Origin: Chaetoderma sp. LZ-2023a
Taxonomy: Eukaryota; Mollusca; Caudofoveata; Chaetodermatida; Chaetodermatidae
Assembly (NCBI GenBank): GCA_034401795.1
Contig: CM067367.1
Location: 55,182,384-55,246,383, forward strand
Direction of reading: 5' to 3'
DNA: 64,000 bases
Below the pieces are notes generated by a model. The model was not told where the DNA came from. It saw only the letters and a program-made list of their open reading frames with translations, and made no database searches. Position numbers and translations under genes: made by a program. How positions within the stretch are numbered: the stretch's first letter is position 1; every line of letters starts with the position of its first letter. Of this stretch, positions 42,660 to 54,390 are shown one piece after another.

Positions 42660-42902
42660 AAAAAAACCCCATTATATATATAAATTTCAGAGATAACAAT
42701 TTGTACAAAGCCTTTGGTTACAAAATTGAGGTTGGCCGGCCTCATAGCACTAATAGGAGTAACCATGCAGCTTTTTAATAAATAATAATAGCAAAAATAT
42801 GATAAAATAATAGATTTAAAAAAAAAAAAAATTCTCCAAAGTAATTCTATCTTTGAGACTGGCAATGATGCTTAATATTTGTAATGTATGAGATGTTAAT
42901 TA

Positions 42903-43604
42903 CTACTTGAAATAACTTCGCTTATGCCGTTTTAGCTTTTTAGTCCGCCCATCCATAGTTTTGTTGTCATGGAAAAACTTCTTGTCAGCATCTGGGATTT
43001 TATCCTCTAGCTCCCATGTCCGTTTAGACTGATGAGCCCACTGAACCAAATAAACCTTTTTCCCATAATGCATTGCACACTTGTTTAATTTAACAATCTG
43101 GTGTGGTGTACTCGAAGTGGTACTACCTTGAGACAGATCATTACCTGGTTCCGTTGGAACATAAGGTAGCTGACTGTCCTTATTAGAATCCTCACCTGTA
43201 TCTCTACCTGGCTGTACCAGGGCATTCGACGTAGAAGGCTGACTTACCCGTGTGTCTTCTCGAGGCAATTGTCGTATTCCTACATTTTCTGTATTGTAGT
43301 ACGGTCTAAGCCTATTTGCATTTACCAGTGATTTGCCAACTTTGTTGTCTGCACAATCTCTTAGCATGTACGTATAATTTGGACCTTCTTGTGCAATCAC
43401 ATAGGGCCCTTTCCATTTATCTTGTAGTTTTCTACATTTACCTTTGGAACATTTGAACTGCTGTAGCATAACTTCGTCACCTTCTTTATACTTTGGTTCT
43501 TCTGCTTTTCTGTCATGATAGGCTTTATTTCTTACCTGTGCAGTAGTCATCTCATTTGTAGCAATTTCTCTTATCAATTTCAGTCTCTCGAGCAGTTCAT
43601 TCAT
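42903..43604 (-). pseudogene. Integrase C-terminus with GPY/F module and chromodomain-like tail, copy 1
   Basis: 233 residues. The GPY/F-type module reads CRKLQDKWKGPYVIAQEG and continues to VNANRLRPYY. A polar linker follows, then a chromodomain-like end (IVKLNKCAMHYGKKVYLVQW, ending TWELEDKI). Chromodomain-type tails on gypsy integrases steer insertion to certain chromatin. The frame is open but separated from the catalytic core by a nonsense codon at 43771. Confidence 0.75.
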
Positions 43605-44187
43605 GTGTAGTTCAGCACCCTTACCTAATGACTCTTTGGGGGATAAGAGCCGTATCGACGGGGAGATTCATTTCCTTGCCAAACAGTATTTGATAAGGGG
43701 AGAAACCTGTGGACTGTGTAGACGGGGAATTTCTAAAAGCCATCATAACACTTGGTAGGATTTTTGGCCACTATTCAGGTTGTTTGCTACAATATGCACG
43801 TAGGGTTGCGGCTAAGGTGCTATTTGTTCTCTCACATGTGGCATTTGTTTGTGGATGATAGCTTGAAGTCAAATGATGGGTAATTTGGAACAATTCACAT
43901 AAAGCATTAACAAGTTTTGAGGTAAAATTTCTCCCACGGTCAGTGATTAATGTTCTCGGGGCCCCATATCGCGTGATAACTTCATTATACAGGATATCGG
44001 CCACTTCCTCAGCCTTCTGAGTCTTTAAGGGAAAAGCTTCACACCATTTCGAAAAGCTGTCAACTACTAACAAAATTGATATGTAGCCTTCTGGTGAAGT
44101 TGTAAGTGGTCCAAGGATGTCGACATGAATTCGAGAGAATGTGTCTTCTATTGGCATAGGCATCAGTGGAACATCTTTGTGATGCAA
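43605..44187 (-). pseudogene. Integrase catalytic core, copy 1
   Basis: The DD35E core is visible: RIHVDILGP (first Asp), LITDRGRNF (second Asp) and HPQTNATCERTN (Glu). The frame 44187-43771 ends at a TAG, where copy 2 has a Gln codon in an otherwise matching context, so this is a private nonsense mutation. Coding resemblance resumes below it, in the QILFGKEMNLPV-type segment near 43640-43690. Confidence 0.8.
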
Positions 44188-44635
44188 TTGACGCTTTTAC
44201 TCTCTGACAGACATCACAGGACTTGATGTAATCTTGGACATCCTGCATCATTCTAGGCCAGTAGTTTTTGATTCTGATTGCAGTATGGGTTTTCATTACA
44301 CCTAAGTGACCACCTCCAGCTAAGCTATCATGATATGATTTAAGCGCATCTAAACGGAGTACCTTTGGCAATGCAAGTTGTCGAATGAATCCTAGATTTT
44401 CTGTTACCTTTTTCTGTCGTGGTTGGAAGAAGTGATATAAAACTCCATCAATAATTTCGAATTGACCTGACTCAATAATTACCTTTTTCATCTGCTTCTC
44501 ATCATCTGGCAATTCTTGATTCGCTAAATAGTTAAATATAGGACCCAGGTTTGGACATTCACTCTGTAACTTACCTATATTCTCTGTGTTTTCAGAAGGT
44601 GGAACATTTTCAGTGTCCTGCACATTGACATTCAA
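44060..44635 (-). pseudogene. RNase H-integrase linker and integrase zinc-binding domain, copy 1
   Basis: 191 residues with the HHCC zinc-binding module (YHDSLAGGGHLGVMKTH, then CDVCQR) preceded by a GVLYHFFQPRQKK segment typical of gypsy integrases. After about residue 150 the true frame shifts to the catalytic-core frame starting at 44187. Confidence 0.8.
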
Positions 44636-44659
44636 TAAAGCTTGTTTCTCATGCTTGTA

Positions 44660-45181
44660 CTAGAATTCTACCTGAATCTGCTCTTTATCATATTCAGAAA
44701 AATCTATTAGGCCTACCTCTGGTCCCATGACATCAGTGTGATCAATTTCTGATTCAGCAGTCTCTGGGTACTCACGTCTAGAGAGGATATCAGCATTGAT
44801 CAAGCTCTTACCTTCTCTGCGTACTATTCTGTATCTGTGACCTTGCAATAGTAATGACCACCTGGCTAAGCGACCTGTTGGTTGCTTAGCTTTATCTAGC
44901 CATTTAAGTGCTATGTGGTCAGTTACTATTGTAAACTCACGATTTGCCAAATAGACAAGGTAATGACGGATACCTTCAACTACTGCCAAGCATTCTCTGT
45001 GTGTGATAGCCCATTTACTTTCTCCTTCCCGTAAAGACCTTCCCCCAAATGCAATTACCCGTTCTTTGTTATCATTGTCTAGCTGACCTAATATGAAGCT
45101 TATAGCAGTTCCACTTGCATCAGTAGTGAGAATAAATGGTCTATTCATATCTGGATATGCCAGCACTGGGGGAGAAACCAA
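44660..45181 (-). pseudogene. RNase H domain, copy 1
   Basis: 173 residues of a Ty3/gypsy RNase H: ILTTDASGTAISFILGQ (Asp), WAITHRECLAVVEGIRHY (Glu), FTIVTDHIALKWL (Asp), and NADILSR (last Asp). The frame opens at SPPVLAYPD, downstream of a broken RT-thumb segment. Confidence 0.85.
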
Positions 45182-46542
45182 CTTCTTTTAACTGGACAAA
45201 TGTGTTTTCGCATTCATTGGACCAGTTAAAAGGAAAGTCTGCAATAATTGATCCAGAGGAGCTGCTATTTTAGAGAAGTTGGGCACAAATTTCCTGTAGT
45301 AGTTGGCCAACCCTGTAAAACTTCTCACATCATGCTGATTACGGGGTCTACCTCTATTCCATTTTTGCTTAAAATATGGCCTAAGTAATGAACACGCGGT
45401 ACTGCAAATTTACACTTGGCTGGCTGAAGCTTTAAGTTTGCATTTCTAAGCCTATAAAATACTTATCTGAGATGGTCTAGGTGCTGATCAAAATTCTGAC
45501 TGAAAATTAGCAAGTCGTCAATGTATACCAGAACATAACGCCAATTTATACCACGAAATACATTTTGCATGACCATTTGAAAAGTAGCTGGGCTGTTCAT
45601 TAACCCAAAAGGCATGCGATTCCAGGAAAATATGCCGTCATGAATAACGAATGCCGTTTTCTCTTTACTGTCTGGACAAACAGGGATTTGCCAAAATCCA
45701 GAGGCTAACTCAAGTGTACTAAATATCTGGGATTTAGCCTCTCCAATGGCGTCAAAAACGTCATCAAGTCTGGGTAGTGGAAAATGAACCGGTTTTGTAA
45801 CTTTGTTAAGATGGCGATAGTCCACTGCAAACCGAAAGGAGCCATTCTTTTTCTTAACTAGAACTACAGGACTTTGCCATTCACTGTCAGACGGTTCAAT
45901 GATGCCAGCTTTTAACATTTCTGTTGTTTGCCGCTCAAGTTCTTTTTTCATAATGGGACTAACTCTATACGGATATCTGCGAATAGGGGGTGCGTCACCT
46001 GTATCAATTTTATGACAGTAGAGGTCAGTATGACCTAATTCTGATATGGCTGTCGCAAAGATATTTCTATTGTCTTGCAGAAATTTTAGAAGTTTCGCTT
46101 TTTGTTCGTCAGTGAGGTCAGCGTCATGGAGGTCAATGTCTAACTTATTCGTCGGAGTATCAGGATTATGTAACTCAGCACTATTATCAACAATACTGTT
46201 AACAGACTGTGTACCATTGTCATCGATAAATTGAACGTCATTTGCCATTACCAGAATTGTGCCTTTTGGTATAATGATTTTGGAATTGGTCGGGTTTAGA
46301 ATGTGGAAGTAGGCGTTATGTTGAAGGATTTTAACCACACCCTTTGCTCCCAATATTTGAAACTCTTTAAATAGCATTGTTGATGGCTCTAGTAAAATTA
46401 CTTCTCCATTCTGACGTCTTGAAATAGTTACTGGAATATCTACTTGACTAAGTGGATCGATAGTGACTGATTGAATTGCTCTGGCTAAACCATCATTGTG
46501 AGTTAAAATTGGAACTATTTCTTTATCGTTATCAACAGACAT
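45182..46542 (-). pseudogene. Ty3/gypsy reverse transcriptase, copy 1
   Basis: The frame 46542-45463 (359 residues) contains a protease-RT linker, YPYRVSPIMKKELE, FRFAVDYRHLNKVT, STLELASGFWQIPV (motif A region), RMPFGLMNSPATFQ (motif B) and VLVYIDDLLIFS (motif C with the catalytic Asp pair). An in-frame TAA at 45463-45465, also present in copy 2, cuts the frame before the thumb (AKCKFAVPRVHYLGHIL). A further frameshift precedes RNase H. Motif A has a Glu (LELAS) where copy 2 has Asp (LDLAS). Confidence 0.85.
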
Positions 46543-46933
46543 GAAACCACTGGGTAAATCTAATGTTACTTACTGGAACTGTTATAGAACCGAAGCAGAT
46601 TGGGAGGATTACGGTTCCTACAATTGGTAGAGTTTCACCACTTGCACCTAAAGCACTATTTGTATTACAAGTTACAATTTTTAAGTTTGGATAATTACTT
46701 TGCTCAAGAAATGACTTTGAAACACAAGAAATTGAGGCTCCAGTATCTACCAAGGCATTTACCTTTGTTTTGTAAATAGATATTGGAACCAAATTTTTCT
46801 CAAGCCCTACTACAACAGAAATCTCAGCTTCTTTTTGCCTATTTTTATCCATCTTGTATTGCTTCGACTTATTTTTCTGGGGGCGCCAAAATTTCCTACT
46901 ATGCCTGCCCACTTTATGTTTATGAACAGGCAT
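46532..46933 (-). pseudogene. Aspartic protease, copy 1
   Basis: 133 residues with the retropepsin motif VNALVDTGASISCVS and a downstream LPIVGTVILPI strand. It follows the nucleocapsid in the same frame, separated by a single TAG at 46940-46942. Its end overlaps the RT frame by 11 bp in another frame. Copy 2 has lost this domain. Confidence 0.8.
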
Positions 46934-46939
46934 TGAATC

Positions 46940-47332
46940 CTATCTTGAATAATATGGCTGCTTGAATTGACAGACAGAAGCTGAATGTCCAACAGTATTA
47001 CATATATTACATTGATAATTTCTATAGAAACATTCTTTTCGCATATGGTTTGGCTTACTGCAGGAATAGCAACTGCCTCTTCGGAGTGATGAACCTTGGA
47101 TGCCTTGTTGTTGCTGGGGAACTCCCTGTTGTTGTGGTGGAACTCCCTGTTGTTGCTGTGGAACTCGCTGATGCTGCGGTGGGACTCCCTGATGTTGCGA
47201 TGGAGGCGTCATTGTCGTGGCATTGTGGCTATACTGTTGACTGTATGCTTCTCGGACTGGCCATGGATTCTGAGGTGTCTCGGCCGGATGCTGTATGGAA
47301 GGTCTCGGGTGTGGCCATTGTTGGTCGTGCAT
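46940..47332 (-). pseudogene. Gag nucleocapsid with two CCHC knuckles, copy 1
   Basis: 130 residues. A Gln/Pro-rich tandem repeat (units like GVPQQQQ, from 15-21 bp DNA repeats at about 47096-47215) is followed by two knuckles, CYSCSKPNHMRKEC and CNICNTVGHSASVC, both C-x2-C-x4-H-x4-C. The frame ends at TAG directly upstream of the protease. Confidence 0.8.
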
Positions 47333-48060
47333 TGGTTGACTCTATGCTGGTCTCTGGATATAATATTTACACACTGTTGCTCGTTGCAGCAGCATGCACT
47401 CGAGGAATTTGGTTGTATATTATTAATGTTGTCGACATGACGCTAATTATTTAGGAATTGTGCTGAAACCTCTTCTCGTATTGTGTCCTTCATGGCTGCC
47501 TGCATCTTAAGTACAATTTCATTGATGGACGCTACATCTGGTGTTTCTACTGTATGTGCACTACGGAGGATGTCATTAATTGATTTAGGGTTGCTAGTTA
47601 CTACATGACTTTTTACCCATCTTTTAAGCCATTGATAATTATTGACATAATTACCTTATCAGACATCTCGAGTCTTTTAACTGTATATAGCACTCTCGTA
47701 ATATACGCATCAGTTGACTCATCAATGTTCTGCTGCTCACTAAGCACGTCACTCGTATTTGCCCACTGCTCTTCAGGCCTATCCCCAAATCTGTCTAGGA
47801 ATGCGGTTTTAAACTTGTCGAGTTCATTCCTATCCTCCAGTGTAACATTGGCATACCACTGTTTAGCTATGCCCTGAAGATTGTTTGCCATTGCAGCAAG
47901 CTGTTGTCCAACGTCTTTCTTATGAATCACTGTCCAACGTGAAGCACTCTAAGGATCATAAGGATCTTCATTTGCTGTTCCTGAAATGCTCTTCATTTGT
48001 TCCATGGTGTTGTCACTGTGGTCTAGAATTTGTTCTGGTTTGCTACTTACTTCTTGTTCT
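47333..48060 (-). pseudogene. Gag capsid region, copy 1
   Basis: The frame 47930-47613 encodes a capsid-like helical segment (IAKQWYANVTLEDRNELDKF, then FLDRFGDRP). Upstream, relative to copy 2, copy 1 lacks 20 bp near 48048 and carries a stop near 47947. Downstream the frame breaks before the nucleocapsid. The copy is not translatable as one protein. Confidence 0.7.
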
Positions 48061-48100
48061 CATGGATGAGGTACCGGGTCTTGTTTGTTCCTCCACCACT

Positions 48101-49821
48101 TTTCGTGATAAGCGGGTGGGGGATTGCTCAGTAATGACCCGCTTGGCTAGGATGGTAGATAGATTGCCTACTCGCTTGACTCAAGATGGTGGATGGATAT
48201 GCATTTGGGTCGTGATGATACCTTTGGATTGAATAATGAAAGCAGGAATATATTACTGGAAATTTATTTTAAACATATAGAAGTTGCAATGGCAGAAAGT
48301 TAACTTGAATCAAAACAGTGATGCATTTCTGAGAATGTCATCCGGTTTTGTTCGAGCTAACTGACCACCGCTTCCATTTCAAATTCTCATTTTCATTGGC
48401 TAATGCATTCATGATCAAGTCCAGCACTGATTTCAAAATGGGTTTTGATTGGATAGCCTTTCCATACTCTCTAAACAGTTAATTTTGGTAATATCTCTAC
48501 ATTTTCATGTTTTGACAAGTAAGTAAGTCATTATGTTGGCAAACTGTGATGTCTGGGATTTAGGTTTGTTTGAAAGAGGTGTTAAACTCACCCATATGGC
48601 AAGCTGATTATGCCCAGCCCTATAGCTGCCACTAAACAATAGTAGGCATTAATTGTTACTAATGCAAGAGCTCCAGCTATGGTTCTGACATCTGACACTT
48701 GTCCCCCTATATGATTTTGAAGGCTTTATTATTGAGCTGTAATTAACTAGAGCTGCCTATTTTGAAAATGTTTATTCTGAGGGCCATTGTTGTGGATGAC
48801 AGCAATAACTTACAGTTTAACTATCTTCAAATTACCAGCACCTTAAACATTCAGTTCTTGTAATTTCTATATTTAATTTCATAGCTATTTCTTTGGACAT
48901 TCAGGACTAAGTGCTTCATTTATAGAAACCTTCTCCACATAATGTCAACAAAGACCTGTCAGGACTTATTCCTACTAAAATTTCATTCCTTCATGCATTC
49001 CTTCCTTCATTCAATAATTTATTCATTCATTCGTTCCTTCATTCGTCCATTATTTATTTATTTATTCATTCACTCCCATTATTTATTTATTTATTTATTT
49101 ATTTTAACCAAACATCCTTAAACTTCATTAATACAAAGAATTAAAATAAAATCAGCAGCTTACATCACATACCAAATATTTCATGAAGCATGGGTATACA
49201 ATAAAATTACTTCATGTATCAAAATGCTGCATAAGGTACATTATATATATTTACAATTAACATATTTCAAAATAACACATAAAATAGCTGGCAGGTATAT
49301 ATGTCAAGAGCTACTTATTTCTATAGCTTTGAGCTATTACAATGGATATCATTAGTGAACCATTTCTATACTTAATCCTTTATGACACTTCTTATAACAA
49401 TCTGCCTAGAATTTTGAAGCAATTTTTATGAAAGATATTTCTGCAGTAAATGCTTTCATTCAAACTGCCCAAAATAACATGCATGACTGGAGGTGAGATC
49501 TTTACATAGTGTTTTTGTACAAAAGGTTCAATAATCAGAGGGTTAAGAAAATACATTAAAATTTGCCAAATATTTCCTATTAAAATTAAATGGCTATATG
49601 TACATGACAAGAATTACTCGAGGACTGTTTTGAAGCCAGCTTTGTTGTTGTTTATTGCAGCAACAACTTTTAATGTTTGAGGTAGAACCAGTAGGTGTCA
49701 CCACAAAACTTTAATAACTTATTTTTGGAGTGTTGTTGAAACCATTTGAAGAAATTTGTTGCTGTCTAAAACGGCAACAAATTGCAAGCAAATTGTTTCT
49801 CCAAGCCAACCTGCCCCACCA
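48101..49821 (-). repeat. LTR-B (shared middle LTR)
   Basis: 1,721 bp. It serves as the 5' LTR of copy 1 and the 3' LTR of copy 2. It is flanked by internal sequence on both sides (PBS side CTCCACCACT at 48091-48100; polypurine side from 49822) and has no target duplication. On the - strand, clustered AATAAA signals lie in the ATTT-rich tract near 49060-49105. Confidence 0.9.
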
Positions 49822-49839
49822 TAATTCCTTCCTGTCCAC
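49822..49839 (-). promoter_or_regulatory. Polypurine tract, copy 2
   Basis: On the - strand the purine-rich GGACAGGAAGGAATTA immediately precedes the TGGTGGGG start of LTR-B, identical in position to the tract before LTR-A. Confidence 0.65.
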
Positions 49840-50147
49840 CTATGTTTGGTCCCCAAACATCAGTAACATCAAATAAAACATTACTAGTTAACATATATAC
49901 ATATACACATGTTGTGTTGATTAAGGGATGAACAGTAATCATATATTATCATTTACAAATTACACCCGTAATCCGTTGATGATATAGAATGTTGAAAATA
50001 GATATTAATTATATACTATCACTTAATAGAGTTACTACGTATAATAAGCAAATGTTGATTAAGAAAAAGCAATTTATATACAACTATGTACTACAATTGC
50101 CACGTTGAGTAAGACAGTTATATTTAGTATGAAGTATTTATCTAACG

Positions 50148-50632
50148 TTAAGGTAGTAGATATTGTTGTTCAACTGATACATCTGGATATAACTGACATG
50201 TTTTATTTTGAGAAGCTGAGATTTCAGTTGGTTCATTTTCCTCTGTTGATGTGATAGAACTCTGAGGTTTAATTACTTGGAGGTACTGAGTATTGTTACC
50301 ATGGGTCATAAATAAACTAGAGTAGTGACTTTGTTTTAGAAGTGATTTGAGCTTCCAGGCTGTCCATGGATTAATTTTAACTATCTTAGGCAAAGTCAGT
50401 TCTTGTGCAAATAGGTTACTACCAGTAGTCAAACTTGAAAAATCTAAGACAAGCTTGGGAGAAAATAATCCAGAAATACATATTCTGGGTGTTTGGTTGT
50501 AATTGGAGATGCGTAGCATGTTTACGCAAAAGCGAAATCTTACAAGGTTAATTTGAACACATGAAAAGCCATTTCCGATTTCTAAATACAAGCATGTGAA
50601 GTGGCGATTTCTAATAAGCTTCAGGACAATGA
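50148..50632 (-). pseudogene. Envelope-like C-terminal segment, copy 2
   Basis: An open frame of 184 codons (50702-50148) covers this segment plus the transposon end. It contains FTCLYLEIGNGFSCVQINLV, PRICISGLFSPKLVLD and a Ser/Glu-rich end. Its first about 25 codons are transposon sequence, so the natural start is unknown. The length of open frame in AT-rich DNA supports former coding function. Confidence 0.5.
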
Positions 50633-51631
50633 TAATTGGGTCATTCCGCAGTAAATAGGACAATTTTCTCTCTAGAAATGGTAAAAACATAATGTTGTAC
50701 AATTGACATAATTTTATTTCATAAAATAAGAAAACCTGTTAACTTTTAATGTGTATAATCAGCTTAGCTTAATAAGCATGTGTTTTTTTGGGGAAAGAAA
50801 TTTTCTGTGACTACTATACATTTTTCGTCAACTCCGTCATGCTGACATAACTATTAAATAACATTTCTTGATATATAAATTATCAAGAATATCATATACC
50901 ACTGCATTTACACTACTCATCAGTACAGGTAAACCATAGAATTTAGTTTAGCTCTGACACAAATTACAATATACAGACTAATCTATGTATGTATATTCCA
51001 CAGATTTAGATTTTTTAAACAATAGTATGCACAGTTTCTAATCTGGTAACCAATTTATTGTAGTCTCTTATGAAACTTTTGTTTTATGACCTTCTTCATT
51101 GTGTGCATAATTTATTCTGATATTGTTTTAGCATGCACCGTGCAAATATATTAAAAATTCAGTGTGACTATAATGCTAGGCCAATCGTGACAGAGTTGAC
51201 AAAAACCTAACCATTTTATATCAGGCCTATGATATCACATAAATTTGTGAATATCCTTTATATATTTATTTCTCTAGTTGATCTTGACTACTACTATTAA
51301 AATAATACAAAAATAATCTGTCTATTCTGCATTTTAATTGTATTAATTAATTGTCAGATCATGACAGGCTATAACCAAGTTCTCGACAATGATTTTTTCT
51401 GTACGGTCACAGAAGACGCACTCCTTGTCAAAAAAGTCTGCTAAACGCACAGATCAACAATGTTTCAAGCTATCTCCAAGAATATGAATAAGAGTTCAGA
51501 GCCGTATATGACATGTACATGTAGTATATAGTCTCAGATTCGTGACGGAGTTGACAGGCTTTAAGTCAAAGTTTGAAAAACTGACACTGTTTTGAAAAAG
51601 GCTGACTTTGTTATGGAAGATTGATGTTTTT

Positions 51632-53616
51632 TTAATAATTTTGAAGCCACTTCTTGTATAATCCTTTAGCTCTTTGAATATCGTCTTTCTTAAGGCTGAA
51701 CGATCTTCCTGTTGTTCCTGGGCAAGGGCTGGAGGTCATACACAATATATTTGAAAATGGAACTAGGCATAGATCTTCACGACTGGGCCATGTAACTGAA
51801 CTTGATGGGACTGCTGGGTGTATAAAAGCAACCAATGCTTCTTTTGCTTGAAGATCAATCTCCTTGATTTGGCCAATATACCATTGTCTATCATCAATGT
51901 ACACCACTGCAACATAATCATTAGTTCTCAATTCACTGTCAGTAGGGCTTCATCTACTTTGCCTGTGGTTCTAGTGATGTCCTCAGAATTCATAGTAAAA
52001 ACACTCCATTGATGATTCATCTGCATTCTTATCTGGTCGTGTGGCTACCTCAACAGATGTTTCCTTTGCATTCCCAACAGTTATTATTTGGGGTAAGCCT
52101 TTCTTTAGACATATCAGACTGGGCACAAGTTCACGAAGCTTCCAATCATGGCAATTACATGTACTAGTTGGACCATTACAATAACAGCTAAGATTTCTAA
52201 AGTGAATACTTCCTGCTTTGGATGTCTTCATTTGATGAATCTTTATGGTGCCTGGAATAGCCTTTATATCCTTCGGTAATATATTGTCGTGATCAGCAAT
52301 TTCATCATCGTCAACAAAAAATAGAGAAATCCCAGAATTTTCCTGAACCCATTCAAAGAAGCATCTGGCATTGGGTATATCAGTCCCATGAAGACAAGCA
52401 GTATCTGCACATCTTTTCAAAGCAGCTCCAATGCCATCTTGGGGTCCCTTGCCATGACCCGACTCAGAAATTCCAAACACCTTCAAATCCTATGGTGGGA
52501 AGCAGGCTAAAAAGATAGAAATTAGTTCTGTTCTTGTATTGTGTTGTCAGCCCATCACTAAGTACATGGATTCGGGTTATATCAGGATTGGTGCTTTTAA
52601 TCCAGTTAAAGATCGGGCGAAGATATGACCATATTGCAGGTGCATCGTGTCTCATTGAATTGGAGATAGTACAAAAGCCTTGTGATGCATTCGATGTGGT
52701 CAGGACTCCAGTGTGTAGAGTAACCTGGATATGGGAAGCCCCAAAATGAGCAGATTGAATTTCCTTCATCATTCATCTGCAAGTTGTGCTTTACCTGTTG
52801 GACAGCATGAAACTGATTTCTTATCCTAAAAATATGCCCACAGTGAGACCAGACTGATGTAATAAATGCCTTGTACAATTCCTCTGTTGAGCCGTCTTTG
52901 CGTACCTTTGATGTTACCTTATACCCGGTGTCATTCTGGATGGTTTCCCACTGAAACCACCATGCATTACTAGTACTACTTTCTCCTGACTCATTAGTAG
53001 GAACAGTCTTAGTTGAGCATTCTCCACACTGCTGATACATGCAGCATTCTGACTTGGTGTTGCAGACAAGTTCCTCAATCAAGACATCAAGGTTGTTTGT
53101 GGTCAACAGCTGACAGTTTTCACATCTTTTACATAGGCATGTGTCACGCTCCTTCTCAGTTGGATGTAACACCCAAAAAGGGCGAAGCTCACAAAACATT
53201 GAGTAGCTCAACGGTCCAAACTCAGATTCGAATTTTGCATGCAGATTTATTTGTGTATCTAACAAATAATGCCGCTGCCTTTTCTCCTTCTTGAGTGTAA
53301 TAACTTCCTTCTTCCCCGTTGTTATTCTAGATATATCATCTCTTTCATAAAATTCTTCTACCTGTCCTTTAATTTCATCAGACACTGCATCACTACATTT
53401 TTTTCTGTATAAATCCAAATCTTTAGCTACTGTCTCATAATTCTTGCAAATGGTTGTTCTTTTTACTTTGAGATTTTCTGCTAGTTTTGAAGCTAGTCGA
53501 TACTTCTTTATGATCTTGCCTGATGCTAAAGCAGAATATTTCTCTACATGATTAATGGTAATGCCAAAGTACCTCAAATGTCTATTAAAGTGACAGGAAA
53601 ATAGTTTATGACTCAA
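51632..53616 (-). pseudogene. Transposase-like gene, copy 2 (more complete)
   Basis: The frame 53616-52606 (336 residues) covers the N-terminal part: EEFYERDDISRITTGKK, FESEFGPLSYSMFCELRPFW, and Cys clusters CLCKRCEN and CMYQQCGECSTK. The frame 52772-52464 continues with EIQSAHFGASHIQVTLHTGV and IHVLSDGLTTQYKNRTNFYL. The frame 52486-51983 holds ESGHGKGPQDGIGAALKRCA, then a Cys-rich loop. The frame 51931-51632 encodes a Tudor/SH3-like end (YVAVVYIDDRQWYIGQIKEI). The breaks may be frameshifts or, near 51931-51983, an intron. A strand ending SDG and the GHGKG box suggest an RNase H-fold nuclease. The superfamily is not recognised with certainty. Confidence 0.6.
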
Positions 53617-53715
53617 ACAGTACTGAAAGCAATTTTAGTCTGTCACATAACATATAAAACACAATGAGATAATAAACAAATCCTGATATATGACATAATT
53701 GATGACTATGTGATT

Positions 53716-53763
53716 TGGTCAACTCCGTCACGTGACGGAATTGACTATGACGGAGTTGACAAA
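53716..53763. promoter_or_regulatory. 14-bp motif cluster, copy 2
   Basis: The same palindromic pair plus third copy as in copy 1, here with single substitutions in the second (GTGACGGAATTGAC) and third (ATGACGGAGTTGAC) motifs. Confidence 0.6.
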
Positions 53764-54390
53764 CTTCTTTATTTGTAAAATTTTAGCAAAATAGAATCAC
53801 TTGTGTCATTTGTTACATGATATTTTGAACAACATATTTGTAATCTTTTGTGATACACTTGGTTTGTGAGGATATCTTCCATTTTCTTTTAGAAATCGCC
53901 GTGACGGAGTTGACAGGTAGAATTGCTACTCACAGAATCTACTTCTTGATGATCCATTTACCGCATTATTAGTTTAGCAACTGAAATATTTTGCTATATT
54001 TCCTAGACTAAACCTCTCAAGTAATCAATTAATTTAATAAATTAATCTGTAATACATAAAATTCACACTCACTGGGCAGTGCTTCATTTGTGTGACAGAG
54101 TTGACAAGAACGAGCGAGACACAGCAACAAAATCTAATTATTAAGTCTTAGAAAGTACAAAAGACATGGTCTGCTGTGAGAATACAAGCCCTGACATGTC
54201 CTCTTATGTGTACTGAGTCTGTGTAGCAGATACTATGCACATATTTTGCAACCTGGCATCTGAAACATGATAGTATAGCTCAAGAGACACGCAAATTATG
54301 GTATTTGGGGCTGATATGGACTTGGCTCCAAAATTTATTGCTGAGATGTTGATCATAAACACTACATTCATTAATCAGACATATAGCAGA

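Noticed and set aside
47050-47454. Leu/Val-rich + strand frames opposite gag
   Set aside because: Antisense of the Gln/Pro-rich gag repeat, which has clear CCHC context on the - strand.
49392-49610. 72-codon frame repeated in the LTRs (also 62779-62997)
   Set aside because: It lies wholly inside the LTR, has no domain, and is disrupted in LTR-A.
48101-49821. LTR-B considered as a separate solo or independent insertion
   Set aside because: It has internal gypsy sequence on both sides and no target duplication.
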